DNA of 64,000 bases from Streptomyces durmitorensis (GCF_023498005.1 NZ_CP097289.1:4960001-5024000); one strand, 5' to 3'. Positions 50,028-59,179 are shown, counted from the first letter of the stretch. Notes: a model not told the origin generated them from the letters alone. Numbers and translations: made by a program.

Positions 50028-52276
50028 TGACTCTGGACACCGTCAAGCACGCCGCCGAGACCCCCGAGGTCAAGCTGCCCTGGGCCGAACTGGGCCTGAA
50101 GGAAGACGAGTACGCGCGCGTACGCGAGATCCTGGGCCGCCGTCCCACCGGCGCCGAGCTCGCCATGTACTCCGTCATGTGGTCCGAGCACTGCTCGTAC
50201 AAGAGCAGCAAGGTCCACCTGCGCCAGTTCGGCGAGAAGGCCCCCGAGAACGACGCGATGCTCGTCGGCATCGGCGAGAACGCCGGTGTCGTCGACGTCG
50301 GCAACGGCTATGCGGTCACCTTCAAGGTCGAGTCGCACAACCACCCCTCGTACGTCGAGCCCTACCAGGGCGCGGCCACCGGTGTCGGCGGCATCGTCCG
50401 CGACATCATCGCGATGGGCGCACGCCCGGTCGCGGTCGTGGACCCGCTGCGGATGGGCGCCGCCGACCACCCCGACACGAAGCGTGTCCTGCCGGGTGTC
50501 GTCGCGGGCATCGGCGGCTACGGCAACTGCCTGGGCCTGCCGAACATCGGCGGCGAGCTCGTCTTCGACGCCTGCTATCAGGGCAATCCGCTGGTCAACG
50601 CCGGTGCGATCGGTGTGATGCGGCACGAGGACATCCACCTCGCGAAGGCCAGCGGCCCCGGCAACAAGGTCATCCTCTACGGGGCCCGCACCGGCGGCGA
50701 CGGCATCGGCGGTGCCTCGATCCTGGCGAGCGAGACCTTCGACGACACCAAGCCGTCGAAGCGTCCCGCCGTCCAGGTCGGCGACCCCTTCCAGGAGAAG
50801 CTCCTCATCGAGTGCACCCTGGAGGCCTTCGCCGAGAAGCTGGTCGTGGGTATTCAGGACCTCGGTGCGGCCGGACTTTCCTGTGCGACCTCCGAGCTGG
50901 CGTCCAACGGCTCCGGCGGCATGCGCGTCGAGCTCGACGACGTACCGCTTCGCGACTCCACGCTCACTCCCGAGGAGATCCTCATGAGTGAGTCGCAGGA
51001 GCGCATGTGCGCGGTCGTCGAGCCGGAGAAGGTCGAGCGCTTCCTCGCCATCTGCGAGAAGTGGGACGTCATCGCCACCGTCGTCGGTGAAGTGACCGAC
51101 GGCGACCGGCTTGAGATCTTCTGGCACGGCGAGAAGATCGTCGACCTCGACCCGCGCACCGTCGCCCACGACGGCCCGGTCTACGAGCGCCCCTACGCGC
51201 GGCCGAAGTGGCAGGACGCCCTCCAGGCGGACGACGCCAACAAGCTGGCCCGCCCGGCGAGTTCGGACGAGCTGCGCGAGCAGGTCCTCGCGGTCGTCGC
51301 GTCGCCGAACCAGGCCTCCAAGGCGTGGGTGACGGACCAGTACGACCGTTTCGTGCAGGGCAACACGGTGCTCGCGCAGCCCGAGGACTCCGGCATGGTC
51401 CGCATCGACGAGAAGACCGGCCTCGGTGTCGCCCTCGCCAACGACGGCAACGGCCGCTACTCGAAGCTCGACCCGTACGCCGGCGCGCAGCTCGCCCTGT
51501 CGGAGGCGTACCGCAACGTCGCCGCGACCGGCGCCAAGCCGCTCGCCGTGTCGGACTGCCTGAACTTCGGTTCGCCCGAGGACCCGGACGTCATGTGGCA
51601 GTTCGCCGAGACCACCCGTGGCCTCGCCGACGCCTGCCAGATCCTGGGCACCCCGGTGACCGGCGGCAATGTCTCCCTCTACAACCAGACCGGTGAGGCG
51701 GCGATCCACCCGACGCCCGTCGTCTCCGTCCTCGGTGTGATCGACGACGTCGCGCGGCGCACGCCGATCGCCTTCGCCGAAGAGGGCCAGCTGCTCTACC
51801 TCCTCGGTGACACCACCGAGGAGTTCGGCGGCTCGGCCTGGTCGCAGGTCGTCCACGACCACCTCGGCGGGCTTCCCCCGAAGGTCGACCTGGAGCGTGA
51901 GCGGCTGCTCGCCGAGATCCTGATCTCGGGCTCGCGCGACGGCATGATCGACGCGGCGCACGACCTCTCGGACGGCGGCCTCGCGCAGGCCGTCGCCGAG
52001 TCCTGCCTCCGCGGCGGGAAGGGCGCGCGCCTGGTCGTCCCGGACGGTCTGGACGCGTTCACCCTCCTGTTCTCCGAGTCGGCGGGGCGCGCGGTCGTCT
52101 CCGTGCCGCGGAGCGAGGAGCTGCGCTTCACCGACATGTGCGGGGCGCGGGGCCTTCCCGCGACGCGCATCGGTGTGGTCGACGGTGACGCCGTGGAGCT
52201 GCAGGGCGAGTTCACGCTGACGCTCGGCGAGATCCGCGAGGCGCACGAGGGAACCCTTCCGGGGCTCTTCGCCTGA
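50027..52276 (+). CDS. purL: Phosphoribosylformylglycinamidine synthase PurL (small type)
   Basis: 749 residues, the short PurL that needs PurS and PurQ. Converts FGAR to FGAM with ATP. Two AIRS-like halves: [20 protein letters not shown] near the N-terminus, [51 protein letters not shown] and, in the second half, [19 protein letters not shown] and [14 protein letters not shown]. Last gene of the purSQL operon. Confidence 0.98.
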   Translation: MTLDTVKHAAETPEVKLPWAELGLKEDEYARVREILGRRPTGAELAMYSVMWSEHCSYKSSKVHLRQFGEKAPENDAMLVGIGENAGVVDVGNGYAVTFKVESHNHPSYVEPYQGAATGVGGIVRDIIAMGARPVAVVDPLRMGAADHPDTKRVLPGVVAGIGGYGNCLGLPNIGGELVFDACYQGNPLVNAGAIGVMRHEDIHLAKASGPGNKVILYGARTGGDGIGGASILASETFDDTKPSKRPAVQVGDPFQEKLLIECTLEAFAEKLVVGIQDLGAAGLSCATSELASNGSGGMRVELDDVPLRDSTLTPEEILMSESQERMCAVVEPEKVERFLAICEKWDVIATVVGEVTDGDRLEIFWHGEKIVDLDPRTVAHDGPVYERPYARPKWQDALQADDANKLARPASSDELREQVLAVVASPNQASKAWVTDQYDRFVQGNTVLAQPEDSGMVRIDEKTGLGVALANDGNGRYSKLDPYAGAQLALSEAYRNVAATGAKPLAVSDCLNFGSPEDPDVMWQFAETTRGLADACQILGTPVTGGNVSLYNQTGEAAIHPTPVVSVLGVIDDVARRTPIAFAEEGQLLYLLGDTTEEFGGSAWSQVVHDHLGGLPPKVDLERERLLAEILISGSRDGMIDAAHDLSDGGLAQAVAESCLRGGKGARLVVPDGLDAFTLLFSESAGRAVVSVPRSEELRFTDMCGARGLPATRIGVVDGDAVELQGEFTLTLGEIREAHEGTLPGLFA

Positions 52277-52290
52277 CGATCACTGCCGCG

Positions 52291-52323
52291 AGCCCCCGTT
52301 CGGACCTGGTCCGGGCGGGGGCT
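52291..52323 (+). terminator. Terminator of purSQL
   Basis: AGCCCCCG and CGGGGGCT form the stem base with further TTCGGACC/GGTCCGGG-type pairing inside; followed by TCGTG. Confidence 0.75.
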
Positions 52324-52331
52324 TCGTGCCC

Positions 52332-52360
52332 TTGCAGGCGATTACGTAATTACGTAATAC
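52332..52360 (+). promoter_or_regulatory. Leaderless promoter with embedded double palindrome
   Basis: TTGCAG (52332-52337), a 17-nt spacer and TAATAC (52355-52360) lie 7 nt before the ATG. The AT-rich operator ATTACGTAATTACGTAAT (52341-52358), two overlapping palindromes, occupies the spacer and -10, so its binding protein should block the promoter. Confidence 0.75.
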
Positions 52361-52367
52361 TTGCTCC

Positions 52368-52868
52368 ATGGATCTGGAAGAGCGCGTCGCCGAGCTGGAA
52401 CGGCGCATGGCGGAGCTGGAGAGCGCGGGGGCCAGTACGCCAGCCGTGGGCGAGGGTGACTTCTGGGCCCTGGAGGCGCTGAAGGCCCGACTGCCCGAGG
52501 CGCGGGTCCCGGACGGCGCCGTCGTGTTCACCGGAGCGGTGCGCGTGCCGACGGGCGAGCGGTACGAGTGGCAGTACGGCCACACCACCGAGCAGCTCCT
52601 CGGTGACGACTGGTCCGAGGCCGCGGAGTCGTTCGCCGCGCTCGGGCATCCCGTGCGGCTGAGGCTCCTGCGGGAGATCCTCGGCGGCCGGCGCACCGCG
52701 GCCGAGCTCGCGGAACTGGAAGAGATCGGCACGACCGGCCAGATCTACCACCACCTGCGCCAACTGACCGGCGCGGGCTGGCTGCACGCCACGGGGCGCG
52801 GGCGGCACGAGGTTCCCGCGGGGCGGGTCGTCCCGCTGCTCGTGGTGCTCTCCGCCTCGCGGCCCTGA
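52368..52868 (+). CDS. ArsR-like winged-helix protein with N-terminal coiled coil
   Basis: 166 residues. An N-terminal heptad segment (MDLEERVAELERRMAELESA) and a middle region are followed by a winged-helix domain (about 85-150, AALGHPVRLRLLREILGGRR, then TAAELAELEEIGTTGQIYHH and LRQLTGAGWLHATGRGRHEV). No ribosome site; a near-consensus promoter lies 7 nt upstream with a palindromic operator in it, so autorepression is likely. The next gene is an M23 peptidase 65 nt downstream, a probable co-target. Confidence 0.88.
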   Translation: MDLEERVAELERRMAELESAGASTPAVGEGDFWALEALKARLPEARVPDGAVVFTGAVRVPTGERYEWQYGHTTEQLLGDDWSEAAESFAALGHPVRLRLLREILGGRRTAAELAELEEIGTTGQIYHHLRQLTGAGWLHATGRGRHEVPAGRVVPLLVVLSASRP

Positions 52869-52933
52869 ACCGACCACTGACCACCGGCCGCCGATCACCG
52901 ATCACCGGCGCCACTGACACTGGGGGAACCATC

Positions 52934-53776
52934 ATGTCCGTACGTCTGCGCAAGATCGCGGTGCTGCTTCAGCGGCTGCTGTTGCTCGTCGTCCTCGTCC
53001 ACGTGATCGCCGGGCTCTTCGTGGAGCTGCCCTATCCCTCCTGGTGGGGCGTGATCCCCGCGGCCTGCTTCGTCGTCCTCACCGTCGTGCTCGGCCGGGC
53101 GGCCCGCCGGCACCGGGCCGCCCGGGCCGAGCCCCCGGCCCCCGTGGAGATCGCCCCGCCCGTCACCGGCCGCTGGACCGCCCTGAACAGCCCCGCCGAC
53201 AAGGTGCCGAGCCACGGCACGCACGGCCTCGGGCAGACCTACGCGATCGACATCGTGGCCGAGCCGGAGGGCGGGGAGCGTCCCGCCTTCGCCTGGCTCT
53301 GGCCCGTCGCGCGGGGCAACAAGGCCTTCCCCGCCTTCGGGGCCCCGCTCCTGGGCGTCGCCGACGCGACCGTCGTACATGCCGAGGACGGTCAGCGCGA
53401 CCACCTCAGCCGCAACTCCCTCCTCGCGTATGCCTACTTGTTCATCATCGAGGGCATCGGCAGGACCCTGGGCGGAGCCCGCCGCGTCGTCGGCAACCAC
53501 ATCGTGCTCGACCTCGGTGAGGGGACGTACGCCGTGTACGCCCACGTCCAGCAGGGTTCGCTCGCGGTCCGCGCGGGGGACAAGGTCGTCGCCGGGCAGG
53601 CCATCGCCCGCTGCGGGAACTCCGGCAACACCACCGAACCCCACGTGCACTTCCAGCTGATGGACGGCCCCGACCTGGACACCGCGCGGGGTGTGCCGTT
53701 CCGCTGGCGGGGGGTCGGAGTGCCCGCGAACGGCGAGACGTTCACGGTGGGGGAAGAAGCCGTCCCGGTACCGTGA
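52934..53776 (+). CDS. Membrane-anchored M23-family peptidase
   Basis: 280 residues. Two N-terminal helices (about 9-31 and 36-56) precede an extracytoplasmic LytM/M23 domain (about 80-270). Zinc-ligand regions are SHGTHGLGQTYAIDI and EPHVHFQLMDGPD; GNHIVLDLGEGTYAVYAHVQ gives the central sheet. Such enzymes cut peptidoglycan cross-bridges, although an inserted segment (SLLAYAYLFIIEGIG) is unusual and a non-wall role is possible. It follows the winged-helix gene and may be controlled by it. Confidence 0.87.
   Translation: MSVRLRKIAVLLQRLLLLVVLVHVIAGLFVELPYPSWWGVIPAACFVVLTVVLGRAARRHRAARAEPPAPVEIAPPVTGRWTALNSPADKVPSHGTHGLGQTYAIDIVAEPEGGERPAFAWLWPVARGNKAFPAFGAPLLGVADATVVHAEDGQRDHLSRNSLLAYAYLFIIEGIGRTLGGARRVVGNHIVLDLGEGTYAVYAHVQQGSLAVRAGDKVVAGQAIARCGNSGNTTEPHVHFQLMDGPDLDTARGVPFRWRGVGVPANGETFTVGEEAVPVP
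53769..53774 (+). promoter_or_regulatory. -10 element of a leaderless tetR promoter
   Basis: TACCGT, then 7 nt (GACCTGC), then ATG at 53782; it overlaps the end of the M23 peptidase gene. Confidence 0.45.
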
Positions 53777-53781
53777 CCTGC

Positions 53782-54420
53782 ATGACTGAGGAGCTGGGGC
53801 TGCGTGCGCGCAAGAAGAGACAGACCGCGTCGCGGATCTGGCAGGCGGCCGTGGACCTCTGTTCCGAGCGGGGCTTCGACCACGTCTCCGTAGCGGAGAT
53901 CGCCGAGGCGGCCGAGGTGTCGAAGATGACCGTCTTCAACTACTTCGGCACCAAGGAAGGCGTGATCGTCAGCCCCATGGAGGAGCACGTCGGCGATCCC
54001 GCTCGCGCGGTGCGCGAGCGGCAGCCGGGGGAGTCCGCGGTCGCCGCGCTGCGCGGCCAGTTCCTGGAGCAGGTCACCGGGCGTGACGCCTCGATCGGCC
54101 TCAGCGGCGACCCGCGCACCCTCAAGGTGCGCCAGCTCATCAGCGAGACACCGACCCTCGCGCACCGCATGGTGAGCTTCCACATGCGCAGCGTCCAGCT
54201 CCTCGCGGACGCCCTCGCCGAGGAGACGGGCGACATGCTCCTCGCCCGCGTCGCCGCCGCCCAGCTGATCGGCGCCCGGAACGCGCTCATCATGGAGAAC
54301 CACCAGCGCAGCCTCGTCGACGACCCGCTCGACGAGATCGCGAAGGACTGCGCCGCGTCCGCCGAGCGCGTCTTCGGCCAGGTGGAAAAGGGTCTCCAGG
54401 GGTACCCCGGGAAGAATTAG
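53782..54420 (+). CDS. TetR-family regulator
   Basis: 212 residues from ATG 53782. HTH (about 10-58) RKKRQTASRIWQAAVDLCSE, FDHVSVAEIAEAAEVSKMTV and FNYFGTKEGV. The ligand domain is helical with no recognised subfamily. No ribosome site; TACCGT lies 7 nt before the ATG. Its TAG stop forms the first half of the -10 hexamer of the next gene. Confidence 0.9.
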   Translation: MTEELGLRARKKRQTASRIWQAAVDLCSERGFDHVSVAEIAEAAEVSKMTVFNYFGTKEGVIVSPMEEHVGDPARAVRERQPGESAVAALRGQFLEQVTGRDASIGLSGDPRTLKVRQLISETPTLAHRMVSFHMRSVQLLADALAEETGDMLLARVAAAQLIGARNALIMENHQRSLVDDPLDEIAKDCAASAERVFGQVEKGLQGYPGKN

Positions 54421-54423
54421 GCT
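54418..54423 (+). promoter_or_regulatory. -10 element built on the tetR stop codon
   Basis: TAGGCT: the TAG (54418-54420) is the tetR stop; 6 nt later is the ATG of the DinB-like gene. Confidence 0.45.
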
Positions 54424-54429
54424 CGGCCC

Positions 54430-55224
54430 ATGCCACCGGCCAAGAAGCGCACACGCTCGTACGACGCCGCCAAGATCCGCACCGCCGTGCTCGCCCAGTT
54501 CGGGAACGTACGGGAAGCGGTCGGCGCCCTGGAGCCCGAGCAGCTCGCCCTGCCGACCCGGCTCGGGAGCTGGACCGTCCGCGAGCTGGCCGCGCACCTC
54601 ACGATGGCCCTCGGCGGCGCCACCCGCTTCCTCGCCATGCCCGAGCCAGCGGCACGCGAAGTGGCCCTGCTGGACTGGCCGTTCGCGACCGCCTCGGCCG
54701 CGGCGCAGGTCGACGAGGCGTCGCGGGCCTTCGCCGCGCAGGAGGATCTGGCGGGGCTGTACACGCGCACGCTCGCCGATTTCGAGGCCGCGCTGCCCGA
54801 CGTCACGGCCGGGCGCCTCATGCCCACCCGGTTCGGTGCGATGACCCTGGAGGACTTCCTGGTCACCCGGACCGTCGAACTCATCGTCCACACCGACGAC
54901 CTGAACGACGCGGTGCCGGGCCTGGACGTCCCGTACGACCGGCAGGCCCTGGCCGCCTGCACCCGGCTGCTCGCCGACGCCCTCGCCGTGAAGGTGCCCG
55001 GCGGCGCCGTCGAGGTCAGGATCCCGCCGTTCGCCGTGGTCCAGTGCGTGGAAGGGCCCCGGCACACCCGCGGCACCCCGCCGAACGTCGTCGAGACGGA
55101 CCCGCTCACCTGGATCCGCCTCGCGACCGGGCGCAGCGACTGGAAGACGGCCCTCGAAGCGGCGAAGGTCAGCGCGAGCGGGGAGCGGGCGGATCTCGCC
55201 GCGCTGCTGCCGGTCATGAGCTAG
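54430..55224 (+). CDS. DinB/maleylpyruvate isomerase N-terminal-type protein (TIGR03083-like)
   Basis: 264 residues. Four-helix metal-binding bundle with LTRLGSWTVRELAAHLTMAL, a second-half FLVTRTVELIVHTDDLNDAV containing the expected His ligands, and a C-terminal SCP-like part ending DWKTALEAAKVSASGERADL. Family members are mycothiol-dependent isomerases or transferases. The substrate is unknown. Leaderless-type start 9 nt after the tetR stop. Confidence 0.85.
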   Translation: MPPAKKRTRSYDAAKIRTAVLAQFGNVREAVGALEPEQLALPTRLGSWTVRELAAHLTMALGGATRFLAMPEPAAREVALLDWPFATASAAAQVDEASRAFAAQEDLAGLYTRTLADFEAALPDVTAGRLMPTRFGAMTLEDFLVTRTVELIVHTDDLNDAVPGLDVPYDRQALAACTRLLADALAVKVPGGAVEVRIPPFAVVQCVEGPRHTRGTPPNVVETDPLTWIRLATGRSDWKTALEAAKVSASGERADLAALLPVMS

Positions 55225-55284
55225 CCGGAACCGCCCGGCGGGCGGGAGGGGAACCAGATCACCCACTTGTCCCGTCACAGCGGC

Positions 55285-56085
55285 ATGCAGAAGCAACGAC
55301 TGACTCCGACCGTCATGGCCCTGGCCGCCGCGGGCATGCTCACCGCGTGCGGCACCGAGACCGGATCCGGCAGCGGGTCCGTCGGGTCCGAACCGTCCCT
55401 CACCGGCGTCCACTGGAGCGTCGAGAGCGTCACGGTGGACGGCAAGAAACAGCAGGCCCCGGCCGACGCCTACGTCAAGATCGGCGACAAGGGGAAGGCC
55501 GAGGGCAACTACGGCTGCAACGGCTTCTCCGCGGACGTCTCGACGGACGGCGACAGCGTCGACTTCGCCAACGCCATCTCCACCAAGCGGGGCTGCGACG
55601 AACTCGACTTCGAGGACGCCTTCAAGGGCGCTCTCGGCAAGGGCGGCCTGAAGGCCGCGGTCGACGGGGACAAGCTCACGCTGACCACCGACAAGGGAGA
55701 CCGCGTGGCCCTCACCTCGGAGCCGGACGTCCCGCTGACGGGCACCAAGTGGAAGGTGAACGCCATCGGCGACGAGAAGGCGGCGACGCCCCTGCCGAAG
55801 GAAGTGGAGGGCAAGGCCCATCTGACCTTCGGCAAGGACGGCACCGTTCGCGGCAACCTCGGCTGCAACACCGTCTCGGCCAAGGCGGAGGTGAAGGACG
55901 GGCAGATCACCCTGGGCGCCCCGCGGACCACCCGGATGATGTGCCAGGGGGCCGCGGGCGACACCGAGAAGAAGCTCCTCAAGCTCTTCGACGGCAAGGT
56001 GAGTTACCGCCTGAGCCACGGCGGGCTCTCGCTCACCGCGGCCGACGGCACGGTCGTCAGCGCGAACGCCGACCAGAAGAAGTAG
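55285..56085 (+). CDS. META-domain lipoprotein
   Basis: 266 residues from ATG 55285 (a TTG 18 nt upstream is less likely). Lipobox LTAC (Cys22). Two META/HslJ-like repeats: first about 45-140 (LTGVHWSVESVTVDGKKQQA; GNYGCNGFSADV), second about 155-260 (LTGTKWKVNAIGDEKAATPL; GNLGCNTVSAKA). Such domains occur in heat-shock HslJ and protease-inhibitor-like envelope proteins. Its 3' end overlaps the convergent metalloprotease gene by 29 bp. Confidence 0.9.
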   Translation: MQKQRLTPTVMALAAAGMLTACGTETGSGSGSVGSEPSLTGVHWSVESVTVDGKKQQAPADAYVKIGDKGKAEGNYGCNGFSADVSTDGDSVDFANAISTKRGCDELDFEDAFKGALGKGGLKAAVDGDKLTLTTDKGDRVALTSEPDVPLTGTKWKVNAIGDEKAATPLPKEVEGKAHLTFGKDGTVRGNLGCNTVSAKAEVKDGQITLGAPRTTRMMCQGAAGDTEKKLLKLFDGKVSYRLSHGGLSLTAADGTVVSANADQKK

Positions 56086-57397
56086 CGACGCGGCGGGTGC
56101 GGGACTTCAGCAGGAACGCCCCGCCGAAGGCGAGCATCAGGCCGCCGCCGATGGAGTAGGCGAGCGTGGTGTCGGAGTCGCCGCCGGTCTCGGCGAGTTC
56201 GGTGGAACCGCCTTCGGGGCGTGCGTCGTTGGGGGCTGCGGCGTCATCGGGTGCGGCAGCGTCGCCGGGGGCCGTCGCGGCCTCGTCCCGCACGGGCTCG
56301 GGCTCAGCGGCCTTCGCGGGAGCCGCAGGCGCCGCCACCCCGTCCAGGCTCACCTGCACCGTCGCCGCGTCCGCCGCCGCCTTGACGACCTTGACCTCGA
56401 CCTTCCTGGCCTTGTCCGTCAGCGTCGCCCCCGCCTTGAGCGCGTCCGCGTCGGCCGGGGCTTCGCCGCCGGTGGACTCGTCGGCGTCCGGCGTCGGGTC
56501 GATGAGCGCCGACTTCGTGTAGTCCTTCTCCGGCACCCGGTAGGCGTGCACGCCCTGGATCTCCCCGTCGACGGTGCCCGACTTGTGCCGAAGCTCCACG
56601 ACCAGGCGGTCGTCGCCCAGCGGGATGTCGAGCGCACGGACCCCGCCGCCACTCCCGTACAGCGGACGCAGCGTGTACGTCGCCGACTTGGTGACCTCTC
56701 CGACCTCGCCACCCGTCAGCCACTTGTTGTGGAGCAGCTCGGGCGAGGTGAGCCCGGCCTCCCAACCGCCGCCGCCCATCGGGGTCTTGTGGCTGGTGCC
56801 GTCCTCCTTGCAGCCGGCGCCCAGGTCGCCTTCGGGGCAGCGGAGCCGCATGTGGTGGCTGTAGCCGAAGTTGTGGCCGAACTCGTGGACCAGGGCCGTC
56901 ATCGACATCTTGCCGTCGGCGCCGATGGGCATCCAGGTGGTGCCGCCGCCGACGGTGCCGAGCGCGAGCCAGTCGCAGCCCGCCTTCTCCGAGGGGAAGA
57001 CGAGCGACAGGTGGTCGTAGCTGTCCTCGGGGACGCCCTTCGCGGCGAGGGCCTTGCGCGTCAGGTCGTTGATCTTGCCGGTGTCGCAGCCGGTGGCCGC
57101 GAGATCGATGTCGACGGGCCCGGTGACCCCGTCGCCCTCGGCGGCCTTGAAGGTGGTCGCGCCTCCGGTGACCTCGTTGTAGTACGAGGTGAGGGAGCCG
57201 GTGGAGCCGAAGTAGTTGTCCTTCAGGGCGATTTCGAGCTTGCCCGCGTCCGGGATACGGCTGTCCGTGAAGTTGACCATGGCGACCTGGACGCGCCGCT
57301 GAGGCTCGTCGGCGGCGGGCGCGGGCGCGGCTGCGGCAGCGGTCAGGGCGGCGGCCACGGCGGCCGGTATGAGGCAGAGGCGCGGGGACGGCTTCAT
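56057..57397 (-). CDS. Secreted zinc metalloprotease with LAETG sortase signal
   Basis: 446 residues. Signal peptide (about 1-29), a metzincin-type site VHEFGHNFGYSHH (HExxHxxGxxH, His171) and a following Met in TPMGGGGWEAG. A beta-rich C-terminal region (about 235-380) follows. An Ala/Pro/Glu-rich stalk leads to LAETGGDSD, a membrane helix (AYSIGGGLMLAFGGAFLL) and a basic tail. LAETG fits the LAXTG signal of class E sortases, so the protease should be attached to peptidoglycan. The overall type resembles gametolysin/M11-like peptidases. Substrate unknown. Confidence 0.9.
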   Translation of the reverse strand: MKPSPRLCLIPAAVAAALTAAAAAPAPAADEPQRRVQVAMVNFTDSRIPDAGKLEIALKDNYFGSTGSLTSYYNEVTGGATTFKAAEGDGVTGPVDIDLAATGCDTGKINDLTRKALAAKGVPEDSYDHLSLVFPSEKAGCDWLALGTVGGGTTWMPIGADGKMSMTALVHEFGHNFGYSHHMRLRCPEGDLGAGCKEDGTSHKTPMGGGGWEAGLTSPELLHNKWLTGGEVGEVTKSATYTLRPLYGSGGGVRALDIPLGDDRLVVELRHKSGTVDGEIQGVHAYRVPEKDYTKSALIDPTPDADESTGGEAPADADALKAGATLTDKARKVEVKVVKAAADAATVQVSLDGVAAPAAPAKAAEPEPVRDEAATAPGDAAAPDDAAAPNDARPEGGSTELAETGGDSDTTLAYSIGGGLMLAFGGAFLLKSRTRRVATSSGRRSR

Positions 57398-57580
57398 GGG
57401 GGGACCTTCCGAGTGGGGGTTCGCGCGGGCCTGTAGATCAACTTGGGCGCGCGCGAGGCACGTTAGCGATCACTTCGGTCCACGCGAACCCCCAAGAAGG
57501 CTTCTTAGGCCGCGCTTAAGGCTCAGTTCAGGCTGACGGCTCGGCTTCAGGCAGCCGGTCGGAGGCAGATCGGCAGCCGG

Positions 57581-58990
57581 TCACGCGGCCGGATACGGCA
57601 GCAGCCCCCCGTCCGTCTTCTCCCACGCCGCCTTCAGCTCGGCGAGCAGCTTCGGCTCGTCCGGCGCCCGGTCGGCCTGCTCCCGCTGGTCCGCCGCGAG
57701 GTTGAAGAGCTGGTCCTTGCCGCCCTTGCCCCGGTAGTACTTCCACTCCCCGCGCCGCAGCGCCCGCTCCCCGCGCACCCGCCAGAACAGCTCACGCTCG
57801 GCGAGCTCCTCGCCCTTGAGGAGATAGGGCGCGAGGCTGGTCCCGTCCAGTGCGTACGCGGGGTTGGGCCGCGCCCCGCCGATGTCGAGCAGCGTCGCCG
57901 TCCAGTCGGGGGTGAACACCGGCTCGTGGCTGACCTGCCCGCCGTCGAGCCGCGCGGGCCACCGCACGATGGTCGGCACGCGGATGCCGCCCTCCTGGAG
58001 CGAGGCCTTGTTGCCCGACAGGGGCCAGTTGTACGAGAAGCGCTCGCCGCCGTTGTCGGAGGCGAAGAACACCAGGGTGTCCCGCTCCTGCCCGGACTTC
58101 TTCAGGGCCTTCAGGACCTCGCCGACCGACCGGTCCAGGTCCTGCACCATCTCCGTGTACTTCTCGACGGAACCGCCGTCCTGGTGCCAGAGCGCACCCT
58201 TCTCGCCCGCCTTGATCCTGCGGACGATCTCGGCGCTCTCCTCCTTGTCGCCGTCCGCTATCCACGGCCAGTGCGGGGTGGTGAAGTTCAGATTGAGCAG
58301 CCACGGCTTGTCCCCGTGGTCCCGCCCGACGTACTCGCTCGCCCGCTCGGTCAGGATGCGCGTGTAGTAGCGCAGGTCCTTGTACTCCGCGTCGCCCTCG
58401 TAGAGGTCGTACTCACCGCCGAGCCCCAGCTTCGAGTAGTACTCAAGGGCCCCGCCGAAGTTCCCGAAGAACTCGTCCCAGCCCGATCGGGTGGGCGAGT
58501 AGTCCGGCAGATAGCCGCAGTGCCACTTGCCGATCAGGGCGGTCGCGTACCCGGCGTCCCGCAGCAGCGAGGCCAGCGTGGGGTGGGTCGGCTCCAGCCC
58601 CACGGACTTGTCCGCGATGGGCTCGGCGAGCCCGCCCTTCGTACGTCCCGGGAAGCGCCCGGTGTAGAGGCTGAAGCGGGTCGGCGAGCAGGTCGCCGAG
58701 CCCGAGTAGGCGTCGGTGAAGCGCACGCCCTGGCGCGCGAGGCGGTCCAGGTTGGGGGTCTTGATGTGCGGCGACCCGTAGGAGGAGAGGTCGGCCCAGC
58801 CGAGGTCGTCGCCGAGGATGAAGAGGATGTTGGGCCGCTTGGCGCCACGGCCCGGGGCCGCGCGGAAGGGCCGCTCGCGGGCCTCGGCGGCGGCGGGCAG
58901 GCCCACCGCGGCGGCGGCTCCGGCTCCCACGGCGCCCCCGAAGGCGCGTCGGGACAGGGCGGACGGGTGGTGCGAAGGCGTCGCTGACAT
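57581..58990 (-). CDS. Secreted (Tat) sulfatase
   Basis: 469 residues, ATG with AGGAG 7 nt upstream. Twin-arginine signal SRRAFGGAVGAGAAAAVG. The metal site starts NILFILGDDLGWADLSSYG. The formylglycine motif is CSPTRFSLYTGR with Cys101 to be oxidised by a formylglycine-generating enzyme. HPTLASLLRDAGYATALIGK, WHCGY and FFASDNGGERFSYNWPL complete the alkaline-phosphatase fold. Probably releases sulfate from environmental sulfate esters. A short leader-peptide ORF of the actinobacterial cysteine type lies 87 nt upstream, suggesting control by sulfur supply. Confidence 0.93.
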   Translation of the reverse strand: MSATPSHHPSALSRRAFGGAVGAGAAAAVGLPAAAEARERPFRAAPGRGAKRPNILFILGDDLGWADLSSYGSPHIKTPNLDRLARQGVRFTDAYSGSATCSPTRFSLYTGRFPGRTKGGLAEPIADKSVGLEPTHPTLASLLRDAGYATALIGKWHCGYLPDYSPTRSGWDEFFGNFGGALEYYSKLGLGGEYDLYEGDAEYKDLRYYTRILTERASEYVGRDHGDKPWLLNLNFTTPHWPWIADGDKEESAEIVRRIKAGEKGALWHQDGGSVEKYTEMVQDLDRSVGEVLKALKKSGQERDTLVFFASDNGGERFSYNWPLSGNKASLQEGGIRVPTIVRWPARLDGGQVSHEPVFTPDWTATLLDIGGARPNPAYALDGTSLAPYLLKGEELAERELFWRVRGERALRRGEWKYYRGKGGKDQLFNLAADQREQADRAPDEPKLLAELKAAWEKTDGGLLPYPAA

Positions 58991-59077
58991 GGCTGTGCTC
59001 CTGATCGGGGCACGGCGCGGCGAGGGGCACGTACCCGGAGACGGGAAAGGCGAGGAAAAGCGGGACGGAGAGTGAGC

Positions 59078-59179
59078 TCAGACAGCGCTGCGACAGATGG
59101 CGCTCGCGACACGGACCAGGTCGACGTGGCGGCGCTCCACAAGGATGACCGTCGGGTCACCGAGGGGCTGCAGGGGCAT
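59078..59179 (-). CDS. Putative regulatory leader peptide (33 aa, RRHVDL type)
   Basis: MPLQPLGDPTVILVERRHVD then LVRVASAICRSAV and TGA. The RRHVDLxRVxSAICR segment with a single Cys matches the short leader peptides that precede sulfur-assimilation genes in actinomycetes. It is 87 nt upstream of the sulfatase on the same strand. I infer ribosome-stalling or attenuation at the Cys codon. The start is uncertain because no ribosome site is visible; a GTG directly before RRHVDL's Glu is possible. Confidence 0.7.
   Translation of the reverse strand: MPLQPLGDPTVILVERRHVDLVRVASAICRSAV

Noticed and set aside
49847..52246. 799-codon frame antisense to purL
   Set aside because: Shadow of purL third-position GC bias.
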